In this document: in pieces, positions 34,301 through 49,300 of the stretch
Position numbering within the stretch: position 1 is the first letter of the stretch
Layout of the letters: each line of letters begins with the position of its first letter
NCBI RefSeq assembly: GCF_905475395.1
Contig: NC_058339.1
Location: 55,685,172 to 55,749,171, forward strand
Length of the DNA stretch: 64,000 nt
DNA from: Chrysoperla carnea
Lineage: Eukaryota; Arthropoda; Insecta; Neuroptera; Chrysopidae
Direction: 5' to 3'
Notes under the pieces: generated by a model
The model's database searches: none
What the model was told of the DNA's origin: nothing
The model's input: only the letters and a program-made list of their open reading frames with translations
Made by a program: the position numbers and the translations under genes

Positions 34301-37300
34301 TAAAATATCGAAAATTGAAAATATACAAATATACAGATATCGAAAAATTATATTCTTATTTTTCGTCTACATTCATGAAGTTATAACAAAATTCATCATC
34401 AAAGTTGACAATAAGGTATAAATAATTTCAACCACAAGTCTAAACTTGCCTAGGCGCCCGTACTGCCGTAAAGTAATCTTTTGTCTTAAACTTGAAGAAG
34501 TAATAAAATATTGCGAAACGTTCTGAAAATTATTGTTATTATTAATTAAGCAAAGAAATTAAAACCTTTTTTCTTCAAAAATACGATACCAACGAATTTT
34601 GAAGAAAAATTTTTTCTCCCAAGATTGTTTAGGCATCACTCTTTATAATAAATAAAATTATGGGTTGTGTACGGAGGTAAAAATCAATGCGATTATTTAT
34701 AATTGAACGCAATTTTTTATTAGATACAATTTTAATTTGATTTTAAATTAAAATTAATCGAATTTTAATAAGTAATAATTTAATTACCTCATTTTAATTA
34801 TACGGTTAAATAGAAGCAGTTATTTAAAAAATTTAATAATAATGAATCTAATTAACTCTGAGAAATATATTTTTTTTTGTTTTAAGTGTGTGTACAAACA
34901 TGTTGTAAGTACATTTATAATACAATCGATATAATAAGTAATTAAAATTAGTTTATTTTAATAATAAAATAAAAAATTTAATAAAAAAGTCATTACAATT
35001 TAATTGATTATTATAAATTTTTTTCCAAATTTTTTAAAATTAGGAATAATTTATAAAATACATCAGAAAAAGGTGGAAGGAGGGGGAGTATTCTGCGTTA
35101 CAAAGTTAGAAAATGCGGAGTTATATTTGTAGGGATTGCAAAAAAATGTACCAAAGGTGGGACTCATTTTACGACAAATTAAAACATTTAGACTATTTTT
35201 AAATTCTATCCTATTAAGGTAGTACAAGCGCCAAGGCAAGTTTAGACTTGGGCTTGAAATTATTTGTACTTTGTTTCCAACTTTGATGATGAATTTTGTT
35301 ATGACTTCATGAACGTAGACGAAAAATTAGAATACAATTATTCGATATCTGCCCTAGTTTTCGAAATATGGAAAGCTAAATAATTTTAAAAAATTTTCAA
35401 TTTTCGATATTTTGAAAATTATTAAAAATATTGAAAAATTGTATTCTTATTTTTGGTCTTATATTATCAAGTTATAAAATAATTTCCCATCAAAATTGAA
35501 AACATAAATTTTTTTAAATTTGTGTCCACACTACCGTGCTCATATATCCTTAATTAGTCGGACACAATGGTTTTTTTTTTTGTTTTCTAAAATTAATCAA
35601 GATTTTAACTTTAATTTAAATAGTTTTTTTTTATTTAACTTTAATTTAAATAGTTTTTTTTTATTTAACTTTAATTTAAATAGTTTCGATTTTCGAAAAT
35701 TGATATCTTTAAAATGTGAACGGTTTCCTACCCCGAAATTCTAACCACATATTCTTTGAGTAAAAGTTTACCTATAATAAGATGTTTAGCCGTAAAATCA
35801 AACATTGTTGTCATGCTTATACATCCTTTTAAGAAAATTATGTAATGAATTATTGTATGTTTTGTTTTAATATTAATGGTGGGAGCGCAAATAAATACAG
35901 ACTACATAGTTAGAATTCTTATACTGAATAATTTAATTTCGTTTCCACCATTAATTTATTGCAATCAATACTACTTATATTTCAAATCAAAGAGATATTA
36001 TTTTTTAGAATTCTTAATCTTGAAATTGAATGGCATTTAGACACAAACTGTACATGACATTGTTAATATTTGGTGTTTCTTTGTCGATATCGGGTATTAT
36101 ATTCCTTGTATTGTGTTTGTTTGAACAAACAAACTTACATACTTATACACATACATATTTTTAGAGATAAATGTATAAAAATAATTGTATATTATTGTAT
36201 GCTTGAATATATGAAGATAATTCGTAAATTATCGAAAGCAGATTTTCCTTTAGTTTAGGCTTTAAAGATGTTAAGGGGGGTAGGGGTGTTTACGTTATCA
36301 ATGAAAGTGAACAAAGTTCTTTGATGCTACCAGGAAACTTGGATGCTACCTAAACTTGGACACCCTGCTTTGAGAGAAAAAATTTGGTTGAAAAAGGACT
36401 TATTTGCAAATTTCACATCCGTTGAATACTTTTTTATTAGCATAAATAAATTCAAAACTTTAAAAACTAAAATATATTCAACCAACATCACTCAATCTGC
36501 TTGCAATTAGAATTTATTTTGATCGATTAAGGGACATAAATATTGATTATAAAAAAAATTATTTAAAAAATCAAAAACGCGACTGTGTTAATTATGAACT
36601 GAAAAGAAAGGACAAGTCCAGCAGTTTACTTAGCGACTTTAACAGTCGATTTTTCTTGTTCACAATATGGCGTCTATTGAATTTTCATTGCTATATTGAA
36701 TTTTCATTGCTGCCATATCTACAGTAGTACTCAAAAGGTTAAGAAAAATCGATTGATGTAAGAATCAACAAAATCGGCCCACGCATTTGGTTCTAGTATG
36801 CCACATAGGAACACATATATATAATTTTTGACAATTTGCCATCTGGTGGTTGTCATATTGAATTTTTATTACTGCCATATCTTCAGTAGCACTCGCAAGA
36901 TTAAGATTTAAGACTAATCGATTGACGTAAGAATCATCGAAATCGGGCGACGCGTTTGGACGTTAGTATCCCACATAGGACCAAACATATATAGACCGAT
37001 AAACACATTACCACTTCTTTGAGTAGTCGGGTAGAAATAAGAAAATTTTTATAAAAGTCCAGAAAATTCATGACATCTTCCTTGAATGAGTGGGCAGATC
37101 TGAACATTTAAATTAATCAAGGCATCCTGAGAAATTGTTATATGATTTCTACAGGGAAAAGTTCAGTTTGATTTTCTTGTAGCCAAATTTTGAAAAATAT
37201 TAGTAGGTATACCAATTCTACTTTCAACTTATTAGAAACTCCCTACATAAAATTGTATTGTATTGTATTCGTATGTATTCTGACTACTCCTATAAAATAA

Positions 37301-40300
37301 ACTTCACTGTAGGTTTTAGTGTGCGTTATATACAGTGTTCGTTGTTAGGAGTTTGTATTTATGTTGCCAGTCAACGATAGAGACCTTGAACTTGGTTAAA
37401 AGAGACATTCACAACGTAAAGATACATATTTAAAAGCTTATTATTAAATTTTATCAAAAATATTTATCTCTTTTTGTTTTTAATGTTTATTTTTTCAAAA
37501 TAATAATTAAAATAAAGTGTGAGGTTTCAAATTATTGTTAATTATTGTTATTTAAACAAAGAAGTTATCTTCTTCAAATAATTAGAGACTATTCGTTATT
37601 CGTTACTATTAAATTTATGAATTACAAGTGAGGAATTTCCGATTACTGTAAGAATTCTTTCGGATTTCAAAGGAAACTAACAAGTTTCCATACCCGGACC
37701 ACTGGTTAGTGGTTTATCGATTTCAAAAATGCTTTTGTTTTAAAAAGATAATAAATTTCCCATTCCCTCCACCACGGAATTCTTATCTATGTTGTAATGT
37801 ATAAAATACAGAGCAAGAAAAATTTTCCTATAAAGTGTACTTTACGAGTATCCGATAGCATTAAAATGGGGGCCAAAGATTTTCCACCACAGATAAAATA
37901 GAGAAAAAGGAAAATTTACTGGCTAAATATGGATAGATATACTAAATCTCAATTGGTGACTTCATCTTTTTGAGAAGTTTTTATACCATGTATATATAAA
38001 ATATATCAAGATATATAAGTTTAGTCCCAACGTATACCAAGTTTTTAACGCTTAAAAATATTGATGCTAAGAATAAAATTTTGAAATAGGTGTTCATAAA
38101 ATTACCTAATTCGTCCATTTTCGATTGTCTGTTCGTCTGTCTGTCGACATAACAACTCAAAAACCCAAAAGTTATCAAGCTGAAATTTGTATAGCGTGCT
38201 CAGGACGTAAAAAGTGAGTTCGAGTTTGTAAATGAACAACATAGGTGAATTGGATCTTGAATCTGTAGGACCCATCTTGTAAACCGTTAGAGATAGAACC
38301 AAAATTTAAATGTAAAAAATGTTCCTTATAAAAAAATAAACAACTTTTGTTTCAAACCCATTTTCGTAAACGTCATTGTTTATCCGTAAGGCCGCAAATT
38401 AAGTTAAGAAACATTATATTCGTTGTGTGCGTTTCCAGCGCTTCCAGTGAAAAATTTTGGAGTTAAAGGGGGCTGTTATGACTAATTTGCAATTCTTTAC
38501 ATGTTAATGTTATAGAAATGTCAAAATTAAAATTATTGAAAAACACGAATTAATTAAACTTAAAGCATTAAAAATTGTTAAAATAAGAAATCAAATTGAA
38601 CAAATATTATTATTCAAATGTAAATTATCATAATTATTTATTTAAATTTGTGAGACAATAATATTAAATTTTAAATGTAAGTCTTAAATGCAATCCATAC
38701 AATTATATATGCATCCATACAATTCTATAATTAAAGTAGTGTATCGTTACCATGGAAACGAAACTCACGCACGGAGCGAATAGTATGAATGTACCTATAT
38801 ACAATAGATACCTGTACCCGGAGGAAGTGAGAGGAAAGATACTCTTATAGCTTTGTGTATAAGAGTGGCTATCTTTCTTTTCCTATATGACGTAAAAAAC
38901 AAACCATTGCGCATTCAACACTGTCTATGGTATTTCAACAATTAACTCAGTCAGTTCAATACACATGAGCGTACTCAGCTGTTTGTCCAACTGGGGAGAC
39001 GATTTTTTGTCATAAAGGGTGGCAATCAAGAAATTTGCCAAAAAATTATAAACCATAATATTTATGCATAAACACATATGCAATCAGCTCAATGTATGAA
39101 TAGTTACCTCTCCCCGTCATGATACGCCCATGCTTCAAATCGTTTTATATAAATCTTTTATTTATTTATAAAAAAAGATCGTTTTAATATCACTTTATTC
39201 AAGTCTGCCTTCTTATACATTATAATCTTTAGTAGTTTTGTCATTTGTCTGCATTTTTCATAATTCAAAAAAAATGATTAATATTCAAACATCGAAAACA
39301 TAAAAAGTCGTCTTTCATCGACAACAATTTAATTCATTCATCATCATCACACACACAAATGGCTTTTTTTTCCTGTTATTTTGGTATTTGACAAAACATA
39401 AGATGTTATACAATGTACAAAAATGGGAGAGTTTCAAGGGTTAAAAGTTTAAAATAATAATGCATTTATATATATTTTGTAACAAAAGTGTGTTTTGTGT
39501 TCTAGACAGAGCCAGCAACTGTAACATTTTAGTAAGGGTGGTTAGGGGATAATAATCAGTATGGTTGTATGTTTGGTACTTATACACCTCCCCCACATTG
39601 AACAGGATTACTATTATATTTGTATGTATGTGTACAAAACCCAACGATCAATATATTTTATATAAATGTTCATTTCGTCGCTCGGGTAACACACCCTAGT
39701 CTGTTTCAAAAAAATATATTCTTGTATTTTAACATTTGTGTTACCTGGTGAAAAGACTTCTTTTCAAATTATTCATCAAAACTATTGGGAAAATCATTTT
39801 TCCATGCGACAGTCAGTGGCTTAAAAGAGAACTACGATAACATGCTTAAATAGATGTGTATTAAGAAACCATAGTAATCTATAACATTACTAATCAAATT
39901 CTAGGATATGTTACGTAAAAAAAATCTATGAACCCTTACTTTTTGCCGCGTGGTATATATAAGCTCCTGGGTCGATGTGGAACATTTTCTCTCATAGGAC
40001 ATATATATGGCAGAGCGGCCATTTTCGAGAGGGGAGGGGGAATTAACTCAGTAAAAATTGAAAAACGTTTCTGCTCCTTGTCAATTCAGTTCCTTAACAA
40101 CCGCACAAATATTACGTAATGCTAGCAAACATATTCCTACTTCCCTTCCCGACTTAAATCAATCAAACCATGTTTTCCACGCGTTTGCAAGGAGAGAGAG
40201 AAGGGAAATATTTGCCTGCAGTATCTAACGTTTGGGCGATCATTAGGGAGCTTCTTTGGTAAGGAGTAGAAATTTTTCTCAATCCTTACTAATTTTATTT

Positions 40301-43300
40301 CTTCCTACCTTCTATCTCGAAAATGGCCTCGGAATTTAGAATATGTTAATGAACTTTCTAATAACAAATATAGTCCTATCTTATCATGTTTTAGTGATCT
40401 AAGCCTGGTAATGAATGCCTTATTATCAGTTTGACGTCATTAGTAATTTTCCCAATACTTACTTAAAATTTAAATATTTAGGTTAGCTTATTTCTAAGAG
40501 GTGCAGGCTATGATAAAGTTGTTAGAGGTGTATACAAGTAGAGCAGATCACCAAAAAGAAACGATAAACTTGAAAAATAAAAAAAAATCAGTCAATGCCA
40601 AATATGGAGTTGATTTGTACTAGAGAGATCTAGAGATATTCTAAAGACGTACAACTTTCAAAACGAATTGTAGCGTCGATAATGACGACTACTTCTTTCT
40701 CACTTAATATAGCTGTTCGAGAAATATCGATTCAACAAAAAGTCTGAGAGAGGAAAATGCATCAATCTATCAAGAATAATTTCCACATATATGGAAACAG
40801 GCGAAGAAAGTATTATCCGAAAGCTCACTTTAACCAACCCGTACGGTTTGCGAACCTAGCTTAATCAAAATTGACAAAGATGCACAAATCAACAATGCTA
40901 AATCTTGATTGACCCAGGGTAATATTTTAGGGGCGTTCAAGGTTTAAAACAGGTTGTAGCGTTGATAGTGCGAAAGTTTTGGTAATATCGATTCGAGATA
41001 AATAAGCGAAAAAGAAACTTGCATCGCCATGAAGCATCATTTACCTGTTGGGGGTACTATCAGATCTTTTAGAACAGTATTGAAAATTTAATCACTGAAC
41101 ACACCGTAAACCGACTTAGATGGTAACTAACTATGGGACGTTGAACTTTTGTAGGACTAAATAGATCCTCAAGAAAAAGAAGTAGACCTTGTCTACGGTT
41201 TGGACGATAGTTCCGAAGAGAGCTCACTGCCCAGGAAAGGGAAACACTCAAAGAATTTTTGTGATTTATCAAAAATATTTTACAAAGTTAGGCTCCAAAC
41301 TTTTTTTATCTTTCATTCACAAAAGAATGAATCACAGTTTTAAAATCATGTTGATTTGTCGTTTTGAAATAAAAGAACTAACTAAATGTGTACACACATA
41401 CACAAAAAAATAAACAAAACAACAAAAATAATATTATTTATGTAGTCTAGACCTTAGACTTTGTCAAAAGTGAAAGCGTGTTGGAGAGATGATATGTTTT
41501 TGTGTGGCGTAAAGATGATACAAATGATGTGTATAATATAAAATAAAACTATGTATTCGAAAAATAACTGTACTTTTAAAACAAAACTTCAATTCTTTGT
41601 TAACAAAAATGTTCTTTTTAACCCCCGAACTAAAAAAAAGTTTGACCACTATGTGTGTTTCTGCCTGTCTGTCTGTCTATCTGTGGCATCGTAGCGCCTA
41701 AACGGATGATGCGATTTTGTTTTTTTTTGTCTCGTTTGAAAGGTAATTTAATGGAGAATGTTTTTAGCTATGTTTCAAGAGCGAGTTAAGAAAAGCTCAG
41801 TTTGGAAAAGGCTTTACGGAAAAAGGTAATTTAGTGGAGAGTGTTCTAAGATGTATTTCAAATACGAGTTTAGGATGCCGTTTCTGAAAATTTGTCGGGG
41901 AATTTTTAAATTTACATTTTGTTCACTTGTGGAAAAACATTTTAACCTTCCATGTGTGTAAAATATCAGTGATCAGTAAGGTTAGGTTTTAGTGACTGTC
42001 GCGTAGTGAGGTGCACGTAAGCCAAAAGCCCATTGTAATATCTAAAAAGGCATCTTTCGCGTATCCAACCTCTACTCTCTACAATCTCATGAGGATTTGT
42101 TTAAAAGCAACAAGAGATTTTTTAAACAAATAGGTTTATAATCCCTGAATTCGTCAAAGACCCTGATTGGAAATTTTCAAAGCAAGAACTAAGCACTGGA
42201 CTGAACACGTTAATTATTTTGCTTCTTCGTTGTAGAAGTTTCTACAACAGTCGCAGTGATCTGATGAGGCTAAACGTTCAGCATGATTCTTTAACAAGTG
42301 CCTCTAATGTTTTTGCCTTTAATGATATTTTTGCAAATTCAGAGTTTTTAATTGAATCTATTTCAGGGGCGCGTTAGGTCGCAAATAAAAAGTGACTTCT
42401 AGTTTCTTAACGCTTCCGCCACATGCTGTGTCAATAGAAAGGTGATTTTTAAATCTAGAAGTAGATTGCAGTTCGCCTATGTACGACAGCATTCCCTTAT
42501 TTTTGCCTCGATGGCTATATAATTAGTTTAACGCTTCCGTAAATGATGATAAGTTCACGTAACATAAAAATCAAACAGTTTAATTATTCGTTAATTTTTG
42601 TGACATACGGTATTTGGCTAAGTAAACATAAAATGCATTATAAATCTTTTACTAATAAGAATGCGCTGTAGATGCATTGCACGCCTTGAATTTAATTTGT
42701 GCTATATTTAGTGTGTAAACAGAGTCATTCCCTTATAAACAAAAGAATATTATCAATGTGTAAGGTCAATTACTCCATAATTAGATTAAAAATAAAATTA
42801 TTATTATTAATAATAATTAAATGCGTTGAGAATAAAATCTGAACTTAATATAAACTGTATTAATTATTATAAATTAAATTTTTTTATACTTAAAAAATTA
42901 TATAGTTATTTATTCCATGGAGGAAGCTAGATCAAAATCATAAAGAAGAATTTATGCAAGCCTTCGACTGCAAGAGTAGTTAGATGATTTCGATTCAGTA
43001 CCACTTTCAGGATTGAGTCTCTAATAATTGTCAACCTTTGAAACAAGTTTTCGTATTATACCTGCTAGAGATTTAATCAAAACAGCATCTATGAGCAAAA
43101 TTCCAGCAAAAATAATAGTTGAAAAAACAAATATTTAGAAGGCCTGGACTAAAATGACTTGTATAAAGATTTTTAATGGGCCGGAAATTTGAAAAATGTA
43201 GAATAATGTAGTCTTTAACGGCAATATATCGTAACAGGATATGGAGCTATACATACAAAGAGCATAAATCTAGAAGCTTGTAGATTTATGTCGAGATTAA

Positions 43301-46300
43301 ATTTTTTTTTATGGGAGTCTATAAGTGGGGATCGGAAGATGATAGTTGTTAAGCAACCGATAATATTCGCCTTAATTTCGCAAATATTTTATGAAAAATT
43401 TTCCCTCCTAAATAACTTATCTAGCATAATTCTCACTATTAACAGCAATTCGAGGCTTAGCTTGTTTCTCTGTACGAAAATTTGTCGTAAATTTAGCGTG
43501 ATAATTTAGAATTATTTTATTCAAATTAGGCAAAACATGTAAAATTGCGTAAAAATATGTGCAATACAAGGTCACAAAAGTTTATTCACATTTTATACAT
43601 TTTACCACAAAGATATCACAATCATTTCATATTTTTTAGTGATGACAGCTATTTTTATACTAAAAAAACAAATATTTTCTAAATTATATGCATTTTTTGT
43701 AATATTTAAATTTTATTTCACTTGCAATAATAAAATCTATTTGCATTACTAAAAAACACTTAAGTTTTCAATTGGGTAAACATGAAAGTCAAACCTCATC
43801 AAACGGAATGAATTGTTGTAGCAAATTGAAAAGAAGAAATACTAACCGAGAGTTAGTCGATCTCGTACAATAAAGGTTCTGTATCAAAGATTTATATCAA
43901 AGAAAATTATAAACAGAATTTTTTATTAAAATGATGACTTATCGGTATCAAATTCACTATTTTAAGTGTCTTTTTCCCACTGCTTCCATTATAAAAATAA
44001 TAATAATCTTTTATACTCGTAGTCTTTTGTACACTATTAAGTGCTGACTAATGAAACGTATGAATCAAACAATTCTTAGAAATTTCGAATATAACAATTT
44101 GATTCAGAATTTATAAAAGTTTTTTTTGCCGGAAGATTTTAGTGAAAAAAAAGTTTATAAGAAAATTCGAAAAAGCTTAAGAATATTCGGCATTGAGCTT
44201 TTATTACCTCTAAAATAAGTTGAAGGCTGGTGAAAAGCTGCAAAACATTTATGAAATCAATTTGGTGCTATGAAAAATTCGTAGACTTTTTAAAATTTCA
44301 CCCTCAATTTTTCGGAATTACCTACCAGTCATTCTATTTTTTGTGGATGATTTTCGTAAATTATAATTTAAGTGGTAGGGTATACCTTTTGGTTAGGTTT
44401 TGCTTGGTATTTTGTTTTAGTTGGTTAATATTAGTGTGATTCATTAAAATGTTGGAACAAGTTAGAGAAAATATTCAACCGTTTTTGAGATATTGAACCC
44501 TGAAACGTATTAAGTTTCATTTTATATTATTGCAATTTAGTTTAATTTATTGCTTTTTCATATATTTCTGCAATAATAGAAATTTAAAAGTATGTGGGTA
44601 GAACTAACGTTAATGTAGGCGTTAAATTTGAATTACATAAATCACTGGGGAAAAAGACCTTTTATAAATTGTGAAACAAATTGTTGTATTCGATATTTCT
44701 TACAGTTGTAATTTGATTCATCATCTCATGTTATAGAAGCTTTGCCCGGTCTTAATAAATGAAATTTGAAAACTTAAAACAATAAATCTCTTATGAGGAA
44801 ATTAAGATTTTGCTCTACATTGACTAGAATGAATTTCCTTTGAGATTCGGGATGAGGAATTTCTAATGTAAAAACGTCTATATGATATCAATCTTTTTAG
44901 CGAGTAATATGGATAAAAAAACGTTATTTTTTTAATTAATTCGTTATTTGATATTTCTAATTAAGCTTACCATTATCAATTAAAATTAAGTATTATTAAA
45001 ACATTATACTCAATTGTCAATGATACTAACATGTGCTTTTAAAAAAAAAATTAGTAATTTGAAACATTTGAACAAAGTGGGGGTCCTCCTCAATGCATGC
45101 AGTTATGTAATAAGTAACCTCGTGCGTGGTATTAATAAGTTATTAACAAGATGTATCAGATGTTCTTTAATGCTTGTCAAGATGGCATAAAAATATGTGA
45201 GTATATATTTCGACGTGTGTTCGACATCTTTACACGCATGTGTGTGCAGTAGATTGAAGATAAAAAAGTGTTTACACTTTACAAATAATAATAAAATTAC
45301 CTATATTTTTGAGCTAAATATAACTAACTTTATCACATTCCAAAATTTATACAACTTAAAATTAAGTCAACCTGGTAAAAGTGATTGTTTGCTTCCCGTA
45401 AAAAGTAACGTGATTAAACTGAACATATATCGAACTCATAAGACTTAGACCGCAGGCCCACGTCTACAAATTTAATGATTACATAACTGTTGAGGCTTTA
45501 TATAGGTTTTCTGTATGTGTTATTGGACAACTTCTTACATAAGAACTGTCACGCAAAATTTTTAATTACACGGCCAAGCTATAATTGTAATAAATGAAAA
45601 AAGAATTTTACCGATATTGAGTTGTATTGAGAAAATCACTAATGATGTCAAGTAGTCAATATGACAGTCATAAGCAGGCTTAAATCTTAAAAAACTGCAG
45701 TGATCTATGGTATGACTAGACCTCTAAATGAGTGTGCTTTAGTCTAACCTCTGACATAAAAGAAGGTTTCTGAGTGCGTCTTTGTGGCATCGTAGCTTCT
45801 AAACGGATTAACCGATTTTGATTTTGTTTGTTTGTTTGGAAGGTAATTTGATCGAAGAATGTGGTATTCTTAGTTATGATTCAAGTTAATCGTTTTAGTT
45901 TGGAATTTGGATTGTGTTACAAGGAAAAAACCGCAATTCTTATTAGACATTCGTTCATACATTTGAAGTTGAACAGTGTTTTGTAAATTACTATGGTTTC
46001 TTAATTTCAATTTATTCAATGCTTACTGAAACAAAGTTTGGGCCTATTATCGTAGTTTTATTCTAAGCTACAGATTGCCGCATTGGACTATGATTTTTCC
46101 AATTCTCAAATGATTCCACTGAACGACTCGCTGGCGTCTGCACTAATACTTAATTTTTACTAAACGACACAGAAAAAAACTTTTCGGTAGTTCTTTTAAG
46201 CAGAAGCTAATTTTACCAAAGATAACAATTCCAAGAAATTCTTTCACGTTCAAAATAATTTGTATGTTTATATGAATGTATTTCAGTTATTTAAAAAAAA

Positions 46301-49300
46301 TATTTGATAAATCATGTCATACTGATATGCTCAGGAAGATGGAAATGGTTTAAATATTTTAACACTTAAGAGAAGCACTTAAAAGCAATCAAAAACATAA
46401 TCGAACATGTTTATTAAATGAATATTAATACGATAAAAACGCCTATACATTACTAAACATCGCATAAATATCTGTTACACACGCAAAAATAATACATTTG
46501 TACAGAGTGAAACAAAATTAACGATTCACTATTAAATTAAAAGATGGTGACCCATAGTAAAAGGGCTAAAAAGTTACTTTTGCCCCTGAAACTGTTATTG
46601 ATTGATGAACAAGTAGCCTTAGTGGGCTTCTTTGATTAGGAAAGTAGAAAATATACACAGTATTGAGAGAGAAGATAGAAAATACTTCTGCTCTACATAT
46701 TTGTTAGCTAAGATATTCATTTCTTCATTTCTGGACAGTATTAAAATGTGTGGACATCAAAGCATCCCAATATTTTCTACAAGTCTTGGTGCACAAGTTT
46801 TTAGGAAAATCATAGGGTGTTTGAGCAATATCAAGTTTATATTATAGTTTTTCTCCAGCTACGCTATATTCGCCAAATAAATAGTCATATTGCTAAGAAA
46901 ATTAATTAATAATCATAATTACTTTGATATTCTTAGTCAAGTAAGGTGATTATTGCGTTTAATCTATGGAAAATATTGATCCTAACGTTTGCATTCTAAC
47001 GGTTTACTTTAGATGCACTGAAAAAGGAAGTTAAAACTCATTAATAAAACACACGCGACGGGTTTATAAAGAACCGATCATCTACCTCGTCTGTACTGCA
47101 ATTTGCGGATCTTAGAAATGTTTTGATAGAAAATTTTTGAAATACAGTCAAGGCATTTTATCATATTTCCTTTTTTTTTAATTCCCACCAAAACTCTGGA
47201 TCTGGGAAAGTCAGTCACGTCTATCGTCCTTTCATTTATCAGATCTGAATTGGCCTGTGCTTAATCTTTCTTTACAAATTCTTTAGGGTAGGCTATATGC
47301 CAAAGACAAAAGATGTAGGTAAGCTGTTTCACTTTTGTCTGCGTTAACTCGACCACCATTTAATCACTTAATATAAACTAGGCTTTCGTACACAAAATAT
47401 TACCAATATTCAATTACCCTATCCGGGCATAAAACAATTTTGGTTTTAAAACCAAAATATTTATCTTTTTAATTCCGCCTTTAAATGAAACGGAAAATAC
47501 AAATTTATAGTGAACTTGTTTTTATAAACTTCCCAAGAATTTGAAACTGATTTAAGAAAAAATAAAGTTTCACTATTATGTCGTTCGCTTTCTCAACATG
47601 GTGATAACGTCTTTCTATTTATGGACAAATAAATTCTATATTTTTTTTTACAATGATCTTGGCATAAAAAACAAATGTGTGTTTTTTTAAAAACAGTGAA
47701 AAACAATTTATAAACTTTCTGTATATGGAAAAATTCACTAATTGAATCATGATTTTTATTTCCTTTTAATAATTGAATTTATTAAATCAAATTTAATCAT
47801 ACAAGGATTAACAGGGATGTTTACCCCGGTGTACAAATTTAAATGTAAATAAAGAGGTTTTAAGAGAAACAGCGTTTTATCCGTGCTTTCAGGAAAAACT
47901 GAAACATATACTGCAAAATATAACTCTTCTTGACATTTATTGGCGAGTATATTCATTGTATCTGATTCGTTTCGTTTACATGGTGTGTGGTCCGCGGGGC
48001 TATGTCAGTTTTGGTTGATTGATAGTAAGTACATTACCGAGATATTCAAATTGGTATTTAGGTGGAGACATTTTATAAACGGTTCTTATATTAGTGATAA
48101 AATTTGTGCCTTTTTAACACAAAAAATACCGATCAAAGTTCGGTCATCCACGTACTATAGTTAACAAAACTAACATAGGGCTCGGAAAAATCCGCAGGGA
48201 TTTTACTAGCCGTACAAGTGAATGGTTTAAGTACGGGTTTCTTTTTCCACGGATTAAGTAAAAATTTTCTGATTTATTAATTTTAAATTAAGACTTAATT
48301 GGCAATCTTTGATTGTTCGATTTTATATCCACCGACTTTTATCTTTACAAATTCCGAATACCGAATTTGTAAGATAAATTTTACAAATGCGATATCCTAG
48401 CATCCCAGCATTTCAGTTTGTATATAGAGGTGGTGTGGGGTATATCAGATATAAAACAACTGAATTTAACGTGAAATAAAAACCATGACCAATTTTTTAT
48501 TTTTCATATCAATGTTAAAATCTAAAAAAAATCAAATTGACAAACCTTGTTTAACTGAGACATATCGTGAATTTAATGCGGCTACGAAACTAGCTTGTGG
48601 TAACGAATCTTCCAATGAGAATAACTCATCTTTGGTGACAGTTTGTGATCGTGTTTTAAGTACAGCCTTTGATCCAATAGGACTTAAGTAACAGCCAGTT
48701 CTATCTCTAAGTGCTAATTGCCCGCTGTGATATTCGGCTGAGAATAAGCAGTCCTGTAGCGAAAAAAAGAAAGAATTAGAGAAATATTTATGAAAATAAA
48801 ACAAAAATAACTTACCTTTGTGCATGTGTCTAATAATTTTCCATCTTTTGATAAGTATTTGTTGTTACAGGTGTGTAAAGCATATTTGCCGGATTCTTCA
48901 AAACGGAATTCCAATGTGAATAATGTGTCCTCACCCCATGGAATATTTGCATCCACATGAATTTCATCCAAATTCTCAGATAAATGTGCGAAACGTTTAC
49001 GTCCCACCGAACGTAAATTAATTTGAGGTCGAGCAGCTAAATGTACATGCCAAAATTCTGAGTTACCTGGTACTTTAGCTGTACATGTTAATTTATCTGA
49101 ACTTGATCCCAAAAAGTAACCACGGATTACGTTACGTAAAGCCCAACGACCGGTACCATCTTCGGCAACAGATATTTGAAATTTACATCCCGGTTCTTTT
49201 TCTTCTGATTCACAAGTTACGTTACCAAATGAGTCAACGGCCAAGTATTTATCCAAATGTGATCGAAGATAGATGAAACCTAAAGAAATTAATTTTAGAA

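Larger units (their letters stand above)
33043..48545 (-). other. fascin intron 3 (15.5 kb), repeat-rich
   Basis: GT donor at 48545 and AG acceptor at 33043. It contains the inverted pair at 34080-35640, a 30-base tandem repeat, a 36.7-37.0 kb duplication, ATACCATG copy 2, CTAGGATATGG copy 2, two AACCCCCGA copies and the element at 47990. I see no nested gene on either strand. Confidence 0.8.

Noticed and set aside
43263..43290. CATAAATCTA / TAGATTTATG inverted repeat
   Set aside because: Ten-base arms with an eight-base loop are unremarkable in this composition.
48340..48375. Short inverted repeat TTACAAATTC / GAATTTGTAA
   Set aside because: About ten base pairs in AT-rich DNA is expected by chance; no element boundaries.
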